Source of the DNA: Sarcocystis neurona
Taxonomy: Eukaryota > Apicomplexa > Conoidasida > Eucoccidiorida > Sarcocystidae
DNA length: 64,000 nucleotides
Assembly (NCBI GenBank): GCA_000727475.1
Contig: KL647320.1
Location: 434,001-498,000 of the forward strand
Direction of reading: 5' to 3'
Part shown: positions 21,041 through 32,716 of the stretch, piece by piece
How the letters are laid out: the number at the start of each line of letters is the position of its first letter
Numbering within the stretch: position 1 is the first letter of the stretch
The notes under the pieces: model-generated
What the model was told of the DNA's origin: nothing
Seen by the model: the letters and a program-made list of their open reading frames with translations, nothing else
Database searches by the model: none
Translations under genes and position numbers: made by a program

Positions 21041-24000
21041 ATGTCGAGGCGTCGGCAGAAGATAGACCTGCTGTTCACCGCAGGAAAAAGGCGTGTGAGT
21101 GGAGGGCGAGTGGGGCGGGGCTGGCGGCGCGGCAGCGCGAGGCAGGAGAAGAGAGCGGGGAAGGGCTGTTGAGGAGCAGCAAAAGAGGAAGAAGTAGGAG
21201 GGCGAGGCGAGCAAAAGAGAAGGAGGAGGAGAAGCAGAAGGCAGCAAGGCAGGTTAGGCAGCTTTTTGAAGAAAGTGCAAGAGGCGGTATAAAACAAAGG
21301 CTGCTGCTTTTTTCTGCGTGTGAGTGTGTGTGTGTGTGTGAAGAACAGAGCTCTGTGTTGTGTGTTGGGGTTTGCTTTGCCTGCTGCTGCGTCCGCAGCT
21401 GAGGGGGGAGCTGCAGCAGACAGTTGTGGCGAAAGTAAATTTTCTGCTTCAGCTCGCGATGTAAAGCGGTGCGAAGAAGAGTCGCCGGAGACGCGCGCCG
21501 AGACGGAAGAGGAAGTCTTCTGCAGGGAGACATTTTCCGAGCTGCACGTTTCTCCGTCTTTTCTGAGGAAGTTGGCGGCTGGCGCCTTACTTCTTCCGGA
21601 CGATCAGAAGCTCGGTCTTGTTCTGCCGTTCGTGAATCAGAGAGAGGAACCCGAAGGAAAAGAAGCAGCGGCTGGGGAACGTAAAAGAGTCCACAGAAGA
21701 AGAAAAGTATCCGAAGAGTCGCACAGCAAAATAGAGCGACAGCGAGGGGACCGAAGCAAAAAAGGGGAAGAAAAAGAAGACGGCGAGGCAGAGAGAAGAA
21801 CCGGAGAAGTGACGTGGGAAGGACAACACCGAGAAGAAGGGGAAGACGAAGAAGAAGAGGAAGCAGCAGAAGCAGCAGACGCAGCGAAGGTACAGGAGCC
21901 TGCCCACAGACTCATGTCTCACGTTGCGGCCACTGCTGCAGTAGCGGAAAGTTGTGGGGCGTTGCAGCGGCCCCCGCCGTGCGATTGCGGCAGCAGCAGA
22001 GAAGACTTCTTTCTGCGTGCGCACACGCGGAGGCACACGGCTTCGCGTGACGCACCTGCTAATCGCACGCACCAGCAGATCCGCACAGGCAAATCTTTCC
22101 TTGACCCCTCGCGTCCTGCCGGTGATTCCCCTTCTTTTTGTACGTCGTTTTCTCAGTCGCCTTCTTTCTCTTCTTCTTCGACCTGCTCAGACTCTCCTTC
22201 CCCCCCCTCCTCTCCTTATTCTTCCTCGTCTTCTGGTCAGGCCTCGTCGTCCCCTTGCTGTGGCGCGCGACTGCTGCAGCCCCCTGTAGCAGGTCAGCTG
22301 CAGCTACGCGGAGACTGCGGGGGTCGAAGCAAGTTGGTCGCCGTTTGTTTGAGAGAGACAGAGACCACCGCGAGAGAACAGCAGCAACTGCTGCATGGTG
22401 CCGCAGAGGTTCTCGCGGCCGCAGACGCGGTAACAAGTCTTGCTGGCTTAGACGGCATGTACAAGTAAGTGAAGGTGACTGCTTTTCCTCTCCGCTCTGG
22501 CCTTCTGCTGCTGCTGCTAATTCCCTCGCGTTTTCCCCATTGCTGCGGCTGTCGCTGCTGCAGCCCTACCCCTGTTGTCGCTCTTACAGCTCTCTAAGTT
22601 CCTTCGTAGTGTGCTGCTGCCACGCTTCTGTCGCCCCCGCCTGCGGCCACAAGTAGTTTCATAACGCTCCACGGTATATTGAAGTCCCTGTGCTCGCACG
22701 CGCTCAGGCGCGAAGACACAGAATTCTGGTACTTGGTGTGCTGCGTTACCAGGATCTATCCGTCTATTTGTCGGCTGTGTAGGCAGCTGGAAGGGAAAGG
22801 CACACGCGCAGTATTCTTCATTGGCGCCAAGTGGCAGCAAGAGCGCATGTGACGCCCTCTGCAACAGCTGCATATAAAAGTGTTTTTCTTCCCGGCGTGG
22901 TTTGAACACGCGTGTATGCAAGAGGTTCTCTTCCCGACCGCGACAGTATCCACGAAAACTGCTGCGTCGTTTCATAGTATAGCGTACTATTCATTGCATG
23001 CGGATATCAGCTGCAGGTGGGGCAGCCTCGTGTTGTGTCTGTTGTAGTTGCTGCGAAGAGGCTGAACGCTTCTCTCCTCCCCTGCTTGCGGGCAGGGGTG
23101 TCCTGCTCGAAGTCTCTTTGCAGGCAGTTCCCTACACACGCGTGGACGTGTACGACTGGCCGGTGACTGAGGCCAGCCAGTTCTAGGACTGCTTTGCTCT
23201 TTCAAGATCATTGCCCTTGCACGTGAACATCTGTAACAAACAGATCTGCTGCTGAACGTGCTGGTGCCAGCCGCTGGCCTGTCTCTCTGCCGGCTGTTTT
23301 TCTCCGTTTCTCTCGCTCATTGCGCCCCTCTCTCTCTCTCTCTGTTTCTGTCTGTGTGACTCCCAAATTTCAGTGCGTCCCCTCCATCAGCACAACCGTT
23401 GGAAGCGTGCTGACTCATTTGGAAAGCTGCATCTCTTTAAACTGTCTTTCTCCTCGTAGAATATACCGCTTGATTGTCCGCCCGCTGCCTGTCTACCGTG
23501 CGGATCTCTTTTCTGTCTCTCTCTCTCTCCCACCTTTGCAGCAGAAGCAGCAGCACCTCACGCGGCAACGGCAGCAGCGGCGTACCCAGGAGAGAAGCAG
23601 CACAGGGCCACACCGTATCGACAGCAGCCCCGCTGTGTGGGTTGATATTGACAGCGATTCCTGGCTGCCTACTAATACGTGTATCTCTAGCTTATTTCCT
23701 CAGTAGGGCGGCACGGTGACTTCTCTGACGGTCTGTGTCTTCTCTCCGCCTGCGCTGAGCTGCTTCGGTGTTCATCCCGTTGTGGGAGTTCCGTTTCACT
23801 TTACGGCGTATGTCTCAGTGTCTCCGCTGGAGTTTATTCACCCTGCGTCGTCGACAAGTGTGAAGTGTCGACTCCACACACGTATTCCGTGTATCTGTCT
23901 GTCTTTGCTGCTGCAGTCAGACTAAGAGGGTACATCCCTGTGAAAAGTTTCTTCCTTGCTGCCTGCGTCTGTGTCTGTGTGCCGCAACACACCAGCATGG

Positions 24001-25032
24001 AGGAAGAGACGCAGGAGGGCTGCAGCTACTGGAACAGCGTCGTGCAGAAGCGACTGCTTGGCTTTGACAAATATACGAAAGCGAAAATCCTTGCAGGTAT
24101 GAGTGCGAGAGAGAGACCCCCGGGGGCGGATGGCGTTTTGCAGACCCCTTCGATAGTTACAGGCGTGGACGTTGTGGAGCGCTCCTGTATAGCTGCACAA
24201 GACCTCGTGTATATTTGTACGTAGGGAGAGACAGATATACACAGACAGGCGTAGCCCACTTGTCCATTTTCTGTCTGCGCGTCTGTGTAGTAGCGGTGTG
24301 TCTGTCTGCAGTAGGAAATCAAAACGTGGTGTCCTCGTGGGAAAGTTCTGCGTTCAGTCAAGGTGTAGCTGGGAGCAGGATGTAAATATCTTGATTCGCG
24401 TACGCGTAGAGAGGGAGGATAGTGAAGATTAGGTAAGAAAGTCGTACGAGTGGGCCTTTACCAGAGAGACACAACAACGTACATGGACGGTGTGAGCACG
24501 TAGGAAACGCCTGACGTATACATCGAGAGGCGAAAAGAGAGAAGCGCGGGCGCAGGTAGAAGCAATACAGGGGATTCCACGCTAGGTGGAAGCAATGTGA
24601 TGGAAAAATTTATGTCGAGAAGATGGTGCACCTCGTTGTGACGAACATTGAACCACAAGGGGGAAGATGTCTTCCCTGACGATAAACCAGCAAAACTTTC
24701 GTGTCTTGAGAGCACAGCTCAAAAGAGTGAAATATACATATGGGTATGTGTGTAGATCCATGTATTGTGTGTGTGTGTGTGTTTGTGTATGTGTGTGTGT
24801 GTGCGTGTGCGTGCGTATGCATATATATATATATATACGTATACGCATAGTTCAACATGTGCTTCCAGAGCAGTACAGAGGGAAACATAGAGAATTCGTA
24901 CAGCAGGAGAGTGAAGACGCAACCGATTCAAATGATTTCTACCTAGTTGATCCTCTACTACCTTCATCGTGTGAAGGAGTCCTTTGCGTAGGTGCCACAC
25001 AAAGCTGTATGGCAAGCAAAGCAGGACACTAA
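21041..25032 (+). CDS. Four-exon gene, acidic/Ser-rich protein with conserved-looking C-terminus
   Basis: Exons: 21041-21092 (MSRRRQKIDLLFTAGKR, donor GTGTGAGT), 21399-22464 (acceptor after a CT-rich tract, donor AA|GTAAGTG), 23996-24096 (acceptor CACACCAG, donor GCAG|GTATGAG) and 24869-25032 (acceptor GTGCTTCCAG, stop TAA). Phases agree at all three junctions (1, 2, 1), giving about 460 residues. Exon 2 carries SELHVSPSFLRKLAAGALLL, a long Glu/Lys/Arg-rich stretch and a Ser/Pro-rich stretch. The C-terminus contains GCSYWNSVVQKRLLGFDKY spliced to QYRGKHREFVQQESED and then SNDFYLVDPLLPS. No signal peptide or membrane segment is visible. Intron 2 (1.5 kb) holds CT-rich DNA and a further exon-like piece at 23542-23706. 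A competing donor at 21095 would break the frame. Family not recognised. Confidence 0.6.
24762..24842. repeat. TG then TA microsatellite inside intron 3
   Basis: (TG)n with GCGTGCG interruptions followed by (TA)n. It lies 26 bases before the acceptor of the last exon of the four-exon gene. Confidence 0.85.
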
Positions 25033-26059
25033 ATAGAGTGCGGACGTTCTGTTGCTGTGGCCGCGTCGCCGGCTGCGGTAAAGCGTTGCGAAGGAGACGG
25101 CGGAGGGAGAAATGGCGAGGGAGGCCGGATGTGGGTAATTGATCGAGTACAGAAAATGGGTAGAAGAGAGGACAAGCAAGTCTTTCTACGCGTCACGTAG
25201 TACAACTTCAGAGCTTTCTGCAGTTGAGTATCGGCACACTCGCAAAGAAATGAAAAAGTGCCTGACAGAAAGAGCGTCCGACGTGGGTTGGCGCCACAAG
25301 CAGGCCACAACATTCATCAGACTTTATAGAACGGTGTACAAAGGAGATGCGTGAATAGAGAAAATGAACACGCAGACAGGGAAAAGGACAGCAGGCAGGG
25401 GCGGTAGGTAGTCGAAATCGCGACATAGACGCCGACTGCTGGAGAAGTCGAAACTGTGCAAGCACAAATACGCCGGCACTATTGGTCGATACAGCTGTTT
25501 CTGCGTTTGTTGATGAACGCGGGTGAGCACGAACACGAATGGAGTACGGAGGGGTGCGCCGGATGAAGAGGCGTTGGCAAGGATGAAGCAGAGAGGACGA
25601 CAAAAGAGAAAGAAAGGGAACCGGGGGAAGAGTAGAAGGCGCTGGAAGAGAGAGGAGAAGGCGGATGAAGGACTTCCGTACTCAGGAACGGTCGTGAGAG
25701 GTGGGGCAGCTGGGACGAGGAGAGGTAGATGCAGAGAAACGGCGTGGCCAGTTCAGGAAGGGACAGTTGCAGCACGACCGTAAAGAGAGCTGCAAGAACG
25801 CCTTGGCGGAGTCTAGACAAAGCGGGGTAGTGACGGGCTGGTGCCGCCGGTACTTGCAGCCAACTTCTCCGATTTCGGGAGACTGCAGAGAGACAGCGAG
25901 AACTGCGGGTGCCGAAGATATCTGCAAAAACTCGCCTGAACTGATTTGATGGTCCTAGCTCGTGCCTCAAGGAGGAAGATTTAAGCTGCGCGCCGTGCTC
26001 GTCACTTGCTAAAATTTGGGTACCTTTATCTCCATGCTGCTGCGTACGTCTGTTTGTAG
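25033..26059. other. No firm gene; weak minus-strand exon signals
   Basis: Purine-rich on plus. On minus, an acceptor TCTCTCTGCAG at about 25880 is followed by a 30-nt piece and a GTACCG donor, and CT-rich open frames run from 25970 to 25479. The reading frame could not be fixed. Confidence 0.35.
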
Positions 26060-26062
26060 GTG

Positions 26063-26070
26063 TAAGCGTG

Positions 26071-26106
<36 letters not shown>
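26063..26106. repeat. TG microsatellite
   Basis: Nearly pure (TG)n of about 44 bases upstream of the gene at 26.3 kb. Confidence 0.9.
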
Positions 26107-26109
<3 letters not shown>

Positions 26110-26326
26110 ACAGTGGGGTACGGCTTGCACGACCGTAGTATCTATGTAGATTGTCTGCTTTCGCTGGAAGGGTAGTAACTCAACTTGTAGGATTGGAGAT
26201 AGCTATCATCGTTTTTCGATTCGAGATTCTGTCCTGTTCTGCGTAGGAGCACTGGCCCTTTCTCATTTGTCCAGATTAAAACTTGTGGAGAGGGCAGACG
26301 CCGTGCGTGGTGCCCTTGCGAGGCAA

Positions 26327-27879
26327 ATGAAGATACTTTTCCGCGAAGCGGCAGAGATTCTTTGTCTCGCGCTTGAGCCTTCTTCAGTAAAACAACCACC
26401 GGGGAATGACGGCCACGCTAAGCAGCCTCCTTGTCAGGGCGGGGCAGCTAACTTCAGAAAGTTCTTCCTTCAAACAGCCTGGCTGTTCTTCGCTGCTGCT
26501 TCTCTGCTGGGTCTCCCGCTGGCTGCGTCTGCACGCGCAGGCAGCAAATTCGTCCTTCTAGGTCCACCGGGCTCCGACAGACAGATTCTGCAGGTATGTT
26601 AGAAAAAACCTGCCCGCGGGACAAAATTTCGTTATAAAGAGTCCTCCACATCTGGCATTAGATTTCACAGGTCTGCAGCACACAGGCGATGACTTGTCAA
26701 AGAGGTGCAGCATGCTCGAGCGAGAACTACTGTATATTTATTCGATGGATAGTGACCCACGCCCTAGTCTCACTCTTTTCGTAGTATCCTGTTAAGTCCC
26801 CCAACACCCTGACGGTGCCGGCGCAGCACTTTGAAAGTGTTTCCTCTATCCAGCTGCGTGGTATCCTACCAGTGGTGAGACCACTGCGTCCGTGCCGCCC
26901 GCGACATAACTAGGGAATGCTCTTGCCGTGGCTTTTGGATTGGTAAGGGAAAGCCACAAGACGACCGACGGCGACTGCGATATAGCAGTGGTGCGTACTC
27001 TCCACTTTTGCATGCTTTTGCAAGAAGACTGTGATCCGTTCTAGTATTCCTAAAACCTCAAGATGATGCACGTTATGAGATTCCACGCAGCAGAAAGCTT
27101 GGAAACAAAGCATGTGCGGAGCGGCTATCTCTTGATAAACGCTGGCGGGAAAGCACCGGTAACTGAGGATGGAAGTCACGCGAAATAAAATTATGTGTTC
27201 CTTCTATGCCTCCGTGGGCACTTGTGCTGTCCTTCCGTTTGCAGATTGCTGAGCGGTTAAGCAGTAATTAATATTGCGGATCAAGGCCTACGAAGCGCTG
27301 GCTGTAGTAGCGGGTCACTGGTCACGTGCTGGGTGTGCGCGCGAAAAGCTAAAAGATTCTTCTGTCGCACTTGACGCCAGCGCTCGTTGTGCGAGACCGA
27401 AGAAGAGCTTCTTTTGTAGTTGATATCAGTGCCAAGTTTAGCCAGGAGGCACTAACTGATGTATTCCCTTTTTCCCTCGCCAGCCAATGTACATTTTCCA
27501 ACGCACACGAAGCCACAGGCATGTCCACTCTCACCCACCAGACAGTGAATATCCGAACGGGCAGTGCCGGGGTGGGGTCGCCAGCGTTCACTTATTTTGA
27601 AACAACAACATTACTTTCGCATCTCACTAGTATGTGTTTCTGTATACACACTTCTAGGTGAATAGTGATTGCAAATGCAGGATTCGCACTCGGGCTCGCC
27701 GCAGATTTGCCGAGAAGACGCTCTGCTTTTCTACGGAGCGTGCTCACGCTGCCTACTCGTGGGACGTGTTGCAGTCGGCGCTAGCATTTGAGGCAGTGCG
27801 ACACAAATATCGTCAGGCTACCCTGCGCGAAAAGGAGAGGCCACGCAAGACTGTAGCACTTGTTGTCGGGCTTCACTAA
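26327..27879 (+). CDS. Small putative membrane or secreted protein, two exons
   Basis: Exon 1 is 26327-26593 (ATG; MKILFREAAEILCLALEP; donor CTGCAG|GTATGT). Exon 2 is 27658-27879 (acceptor CACACTTCTAG, stop TAA). Both are in phase 0 and give 162 residues. A hydrophobic segment (LQTAWLFFAAASLLGLPLAA, about residues 48-67) followed by SARAG looks like a signal anchor or internal signal peptide. After it comes KFVLLGPPGSDRQ. Exon 2 is basic and helical (RARRRFAEK, WDVLQSALAFEAVRHKYRQA). The frame is open upstream of the ATG to 26150 and a CT-rich tract ends in CCAG at about 26274, so a 5' exon could exist. A 19-nt piece (27245-27263) with acceptor and donor could be an extra micro-exon. Function unknown. 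Confidence 0.5.
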
Positions 27880-28462
27880 TTTTGAACGCTCGAGACCTAG
27901 AGTGCGACTTCAACAAGGGCGGCGACAAGATTAGCCATTCACCTTTTTTGATGGACTTTCCTTGCACGACCGAGGTCCTCAATGCAGCACGCAACTGTGC
28001 GTCTCGACTCCTGAGGTGATTCGACATTTTCGGCCGAACCTCCCCGTGTATTCTTCAGCATCTGACGTGAATGCATGGCAAGAATTTATACGGGGCGCAA
28101 CGAAGCAACCAGTTGATTCGCCGTACGCGAGCTTTACCAACAAACGGTTTCGCACACTAACATGCACAGTCACTACAACTATACCTTAAAGTATACATCG
28201 CACTGAAATGCCTTCTATTTTCGCCTGCATCGCCCCGTATCAATTGAACACCTTTCCCCAGGTCACCGTTGTAGGAATCAGTTGAGTTTGCCAAAGGTCA
28301 GACCACGTTTTTGAAGCTGTCTGCAGTCTCACTGATGCCGCTACATCGCAGGCGCGCATCCCGTTCTGCGGCGGACGTGGCCTACACATTTGCAAGACTG
28401 TGGCGACTTGCTCTACGCAACCACGTAATTCTCTCTTGCCGATTTTGAGAGTGGCTTCGAAT

Positions 28463-28622
28463 TTTTCTGCCTTACGAGGACACTTGCAATCCCTGGATGA
28501 CAAACACAGTCTGTCCGTGTTGAGAAACAGTTCTTTTCTGGAAACAGCTCCGACTTTTCTGCCTCTTCGGCAATCCCTGGACAACAAATGCAGTCTCTCC
28601 TTTTGAAAAAACAGTTCTTTTC
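28463..28622. repeat. Two-copy direct repeat, 84-92 bp offset
   Basis: Two copies of TTTTCTGCC ... CAATCCCTGGA ... AAACAGTTCTTTTC, the second with an 8-nt deletion relative to the first. Confidence 0.7.
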
Positions 28623-28633
28623 AACCTTGGCAG

Positions 28634-28848
28634 AGGGGCATGCGCGCCGTACAGGTGAGGACGATTGTGTGCTACCGAGCAGCCCACCGATGATACTGAG
28701 GTTGATGAGTTGTAACACGTGGACACATGCTTGTAGAAACGGCCACTGTACTTTCAACGTTACACTCTTCCCACAGCCTTCTTCGAGTAGTCACCAAAGT
28801 GGCACTCGTGGCGTTAACTTGACTGATCTCCGCGAGTTATTTGACTGA
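28634..28848 (+). CDS. Possible last two exons of a small gene
   Basis: A 21-nt micro-exon 28634-28654 (acceptor CAACCTTGGCAG, donor CAG|GTGAGG) and a terminal exon 28777-28848 (acceptor CTCTTCCCACAG, ends GVNLTDLRELFD then TGA), both phase 0. They could be alternative 3' exons of the gene at 26327, which has a phase-0 donor at 26593, or belong to an unfound gene. Confidence 0.35.
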
Positions 28849-29271
28849 AGACCAATTCACGTCCTTCCCTACTGATGGCTGCTGCTCGCCCTTACTGGCG
28901 GAAACCAGTGGCAACGATCATAGCTCAAGTATGAACGGTAGCGGGTAGATGCCGTTTCACTATACTCCCTCCTACTGTCCTTAACCGCCCAATATGATGT
29001 AAAATACTAATATTCAAACAGCATTACATCGGGTGGCCCCACTACGGGGTTCAGGCACATTTAACGGGCATGGATTTCGTACTTATACTCTCAGTAGTGC
29101 TACACAGCCAGCATCGAATCTCCCTGACATGTTTTTTAACGAACCGCCGATTACCGTTATGGCCGTTTATCATTGTTTCAATCCTCTGCGCCTGTTGCCC
29201 TGTACACAGATGACTCCTCTGTTTTCGTGTCGGCTTTAGCACTTTTTGGAGGGTTCCTTCCTGAAGCCGCC

Positions 29272-29547
29272 TTATTTCTGCGGACTGGTGATTTCCGCTG
29301 CCTGGGCAGGCTCTCCTGCTTCTGTCCCTTTGATACTTTCAAGATCACGACCGCCAGTGCAGCTGTATATTATAGGTGGTGCGCCACCGTGGTGCTCAAT
29401 TGTTATACGTACGGTGATGCCTGCAGCTTGAAAGACGTATGGTAGCGAGGGCGCCCCCATGATATCGTAGCCCTTGGGAGTCGCGTCCACCTCCACCACG
29501 GTGCCTGGCACCAGAAATTGTTGATATCCCGAGTGTGTGCTCGCCAT
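29272..29547 (-). pseudogene. 91-residue ORF, possible retroelement remnant
   Basis: ATG at 29547 to TAA at 29272. Starts MASTHSGYQQFLVPGTVV and contains ITVRITIEHHGGAPPII. No intron signals are seen, and composition is unlike the CAG-rich genes. It sits in a block with further isolated ORFs of the same style on both strands. Assignment to an element is an inference; it could be a real short gene. Confidence 0.3.
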
Positions 29548-30120
29548 TATGCTGCGGTTATCGCGATGGGGAAAAGCGCTAATCCACTTGCTCGCTGGTG
29601 GTGCTCGGTATCTTCTTCGGAGACACTGTGCGGAGTGGGGTCCGTCCGGCTTGTTATTGTATGAGGTGCAGCTCCTGTGCTGCAGGGACCTCTCCCAAGC
29701 ACTCGTGCAGTGGCTTTCACGCTGTACTATGTACACACCGGAATATGGGCTCTTCCGTTACTTGGTTTTAGCACCTCGCTGCAATTCTTCTACGGTTCAT
29801 CCTTTCACTGAGCGAAGCACCACTTTGCAGGAGAGGGTATCCCGTGTCCCCCCTCCTCTTCAACTTTCGTAAAGTTCACCACGGTCCCTCGGCTTCATGA
29901 GAGAGTCAGTCTGGTATGGCCTTGCTGAACTTTTGCGCCCACATGTCCAGTCTTAACTTCTTGAGCGATACAAACTCTCACATGAACGCAGCACGGAGTA
30001 TTACCTTTTTTATACCTTTCACGAGTCGATTTTATGGAGGCTTGCCCTGCTCCTTGGATGGTGAACACCGGGGCAAGCGGGCTACTGTTGACGGCGAAGC
30101 TGCCTCACCTAGAGTAATGC

Positions 30121-30306
30121 ATGAACTTGAGGCGAGACGCATTTCGACGCAAATTACCTGTGGATATGAGGGAAAAATTGCACAATATATTGCGACACCT
30201 GCAGTTACTACCATTTGCGCCCGTCTTCGAACATCAAGCTGTTCCTGCAGCGATGTTTACGCTTGAAGGACTAATCTCCCGTGCCAGCATCGCCACCCGG
30301 GACTGA
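30121..30306 (+). mobile_element. Gag-like fragment
   Basis: 61 codons from ATG to TGA, containing FRRKLPVDMREKLHNILRH and PAAMFTLEGL. A small helical domain with L-P-x-x-M-R-E-K-L recalls Ty3/gypsy-type Gag regions, a class of element reported from Eimeria. No LTR, protease or reverse transcriptase motif was found next to it. Confidence 0.25.
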
Positions 30307-30648
30307 CTGCACAGGGTGACACACGTTCGACCAGCTAGTGCGGGCCTCAGAGTGTACCCCGTCGCTATTCGCTTTGAGGTGGGAGATTAATATTGAGGCG
30401 CCTGAGAAATAAGAGCAAGTTGTGAGTCGCATCGACGCACCGATGACGTTGCGTAGCGCAGCAGGTTTCACGACGGCAAGTAGGCCATTCGCGCACACGC
30501 GGGCCACATGACCGTCCAATAGCCGGTCGGCGGCAAGGGCTTTACGAGGCTAGCCGTCCATGCTGCTTCTCCCGTGTACACCACTTATTTCAGGTGACCC
30601 CCGGCATCCAGGTTCCCCACTTTCACATTTCCAAGTCTTCCCTCCCCT

Positions 30649-30783
30649 TCAATGCACAAGGTACAATTTCAGCTTGCCATCACGGTAAACATTTGGATAT
30701 CTTCCACCAGCAGGAAGAGCTTCTGCCACCTTGACAATCGACTTTCCTGCGAAGGTCGGTCGTATCAGCCAGTCCTTCCGCAT
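30649..30783 (-). pseudogene. 44-residue coding-like fragment
   Basis: ATG at 30783 to TGA at 30649. Reads MRKDWLIRPTFAGKS and then GGRYPNVYRDGKLKLYLVH. It is too short for a domain call and may be part of the same broken element family as its neighbours. Confidence 0.2.
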
Positions 30784-30948
30784 TTATATGGTGTACATGT
30801 CGCTTGAGGTGTTCCCATATTTAAATTTCTTCTCGTAGCTTAACCACGGGGGGTAGTAAAGGCGCTGTCCTTCTCAAGTTTTGGTTTCCCAAAGTGTGCA
30901 TTCGGTCACCGTGACAAATCTCGCGGTATCCCCCGCATCACATCCAAA

Positions 30949-31284
30949 ATGGCGACACCACAGCGTATTCCGGTCCAGGATTTGTTCAAAATCAAGACGC
31001 CCTCAATGACTGTCACCATCACTACAGAGGATCTGTTGATCCCTCCCCTGAGCGGACAAATCCCTGTGCCAGGAAATTTGGTCACCATCGACCCAAATCC
31101 TCAAACATCGATCCGCACTCCACCAGCGGCGGAAGAGGCGTCACCGAAGATCGTAAGCGAACGTACTTCTCCTTCGTTCGCTGCAGCATCTACTGAGGTA
31201 CCTACTCATCGACCAGCCAATGGACAAACGGCACAGGACCTCTGTAAGTCGGTCTCGTACGAAGTTCTCTCCACACACCCGTGA
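30949..31284 (+). pseudogene. 111-residue ORF, possible element remnant or small gene
   Basis: ATG at 30949 to TGA. Starts MATPQRIPVQDLFKIKTP, is Pro/Thr-rich, and contains LIPPLSGQIPVPGNLVTI. A GTAAGT donor-like site lies at 31242 inside the frame, so it could also be a first exon. No downstream partner was fixed. Confidence 0.3.
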
Positions 31285-31768
31285 CTTCGGGATTAACTGG
31301 CGTTCACCGGATACTGCGGAAAATCCAGATGCGACGCAATGAAGCCAGCTCAGAAGGACGTCTGTGCGGCCATATTTTGTGAACGTACAGACTTATTCGA
31401 GGTGTATGTTTTGTAGCTTGCAATCGCACACTCTTTGCTTGCTGGCATTCTTCCCTGCACTTCTTCGCGTGCCTCGTAGTTGTTTTGCGGCTGACACAAG
31501 TAACAACTTCGCCATGCGAAAGAGACACACAAGCGGAGTAGAACAGCATAACCACGTGCATGACGTGTGATGCGCCTTTTGTAGATGCACTTCATTTCGC
31601 CGGGGTGTCAAGAGCAGCACGGTACTTTGTGATGCCGACAAAAGAATGTCAGACTGAAATGAACGTGCAGTTCAGACAGATAGACGCGATGCACATTGCG
31701 TAGTTTAAGCTTACAGGAAGCTTTTGAGAGAGTCACTGGCTCTGGTAAGGCAGAGGGTCGCATAAACG

Positions 31769-32716
31769 ATGCGGGGAACCCTCAGTTACATTAGCTTCAT
31801 TTCACGACAGACTAACCACTGTAGTTGTCCAGTCTCAAGGTATTCTTGCGACCTCTCATACAGGGAAAAGGTGAGCTGTACGCGCTAGAGACGCGGTGCA
31901 TCAGAAAAGTATTCGCGCTGAGGGGAAGCTATTTAGCGCGAACAAAACTGAAACGGTGTATCCTCTGTGTAGTTTCACTCTTGACTTCCGCGCAGCGTTC
32001 ATCGAAGATATTGTCTGAAACTCGATGATTTCTCTCCAAATCGTGTGCACTTTCGATTCTATTCCGCTTCTCACCTGATCGCTTACTTTCCCAGTTGTCA
32101 CTCCTCTCTTTGTACCGCTTGTGCCAAACACCCGCGTTCGGATGAGTTTATTGATGCATGCCTGAGTAATCAGTTCGTCTGCTGTGCTTCTCTGATCTCT
32201 GCTGTTGCTCTTGCTGCCCAGTACCACAGGAAGCTGTTTCCACAGAAGCTACTGGCGTGTCCATGCGTGTTCCCTCGCCTCTGTGTTTTTTTGTATTTCT
32301 GGTTTGCCGTGGATCGCTTGCTAGCCGAAAGGCGAGAAAGCGATGGCAGCATAGCGGAGAGCGTGTCTTCGTCGCCTTTACTCAGGAGAGAAAGCTCTGC
32401 CTCTATAGTGTTTGCGCCGCGCAGAAGCACTTCGAAACACGCAGACGCGTTATATGGGAAATTGGGGGCGCCACCACCGATTCAGCCGTTGGATGCGGAG
32501 GTTTTGGAGGAGCGTACAAGAGAGGGTTTTGAGATAACGCATGACAAAGCACTCGAGTCACGAGATTATACGTATTGGGATAAACTTCGTCGGAGTGGCA
32601 CGCGCACTGAAATTCGTCGATGGCATACTTACGTTCCAGAAGGCGAAGACGAAACTGCTTTCTTCGGTCGCTCAATCGGTGAGCGCCCGATTTCCGCAGG
32701 AAAAAGGATCGAGTAG
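31769..32716 (+). CDS. Two-exon single-pass membrane protein, unknown
   Basis: Exon 1 is 31769-31870 (ATG; MRGTLSYISFISRQ; 34 codons; donor AAAAG|GTGAGC). Exon 2 is 32222-32716 (acceptor GTTGCTCTTGCTGCCCAG; stop TAG). The junction is phase 0 and the product has 198 residues. Residues about 45-68 (PCVFPRLCVFLYFWFAVDRL) form one hydrophobic helix. The following 130 residues are soluble, with a Ser-rich part, GKLGAPPPIQPLDAEVLEE, and a charged C-terminus containing DYTYWDKLRRSGTRTE and FFGRSIGERPISAGKR. The two Cys near the helix and the basic/acidic alternation recall small apicomplexan organelle-membrane subunits, but no family was recognised. There are no CAG repeats, as for other genes of this block. 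Confidence 0.6.

Noticed and set aside
26327..27263. Adenylate kinase P-loop (LLGPPG followed by IAERLS in a micro-exon)
   Set aside because: The essential Gly-Lys of the P-loop is replaced by Asp-Arg, spacing to the next helix is two residues short, and no GFPR or lid motif follows. The exon joins better to 27658.
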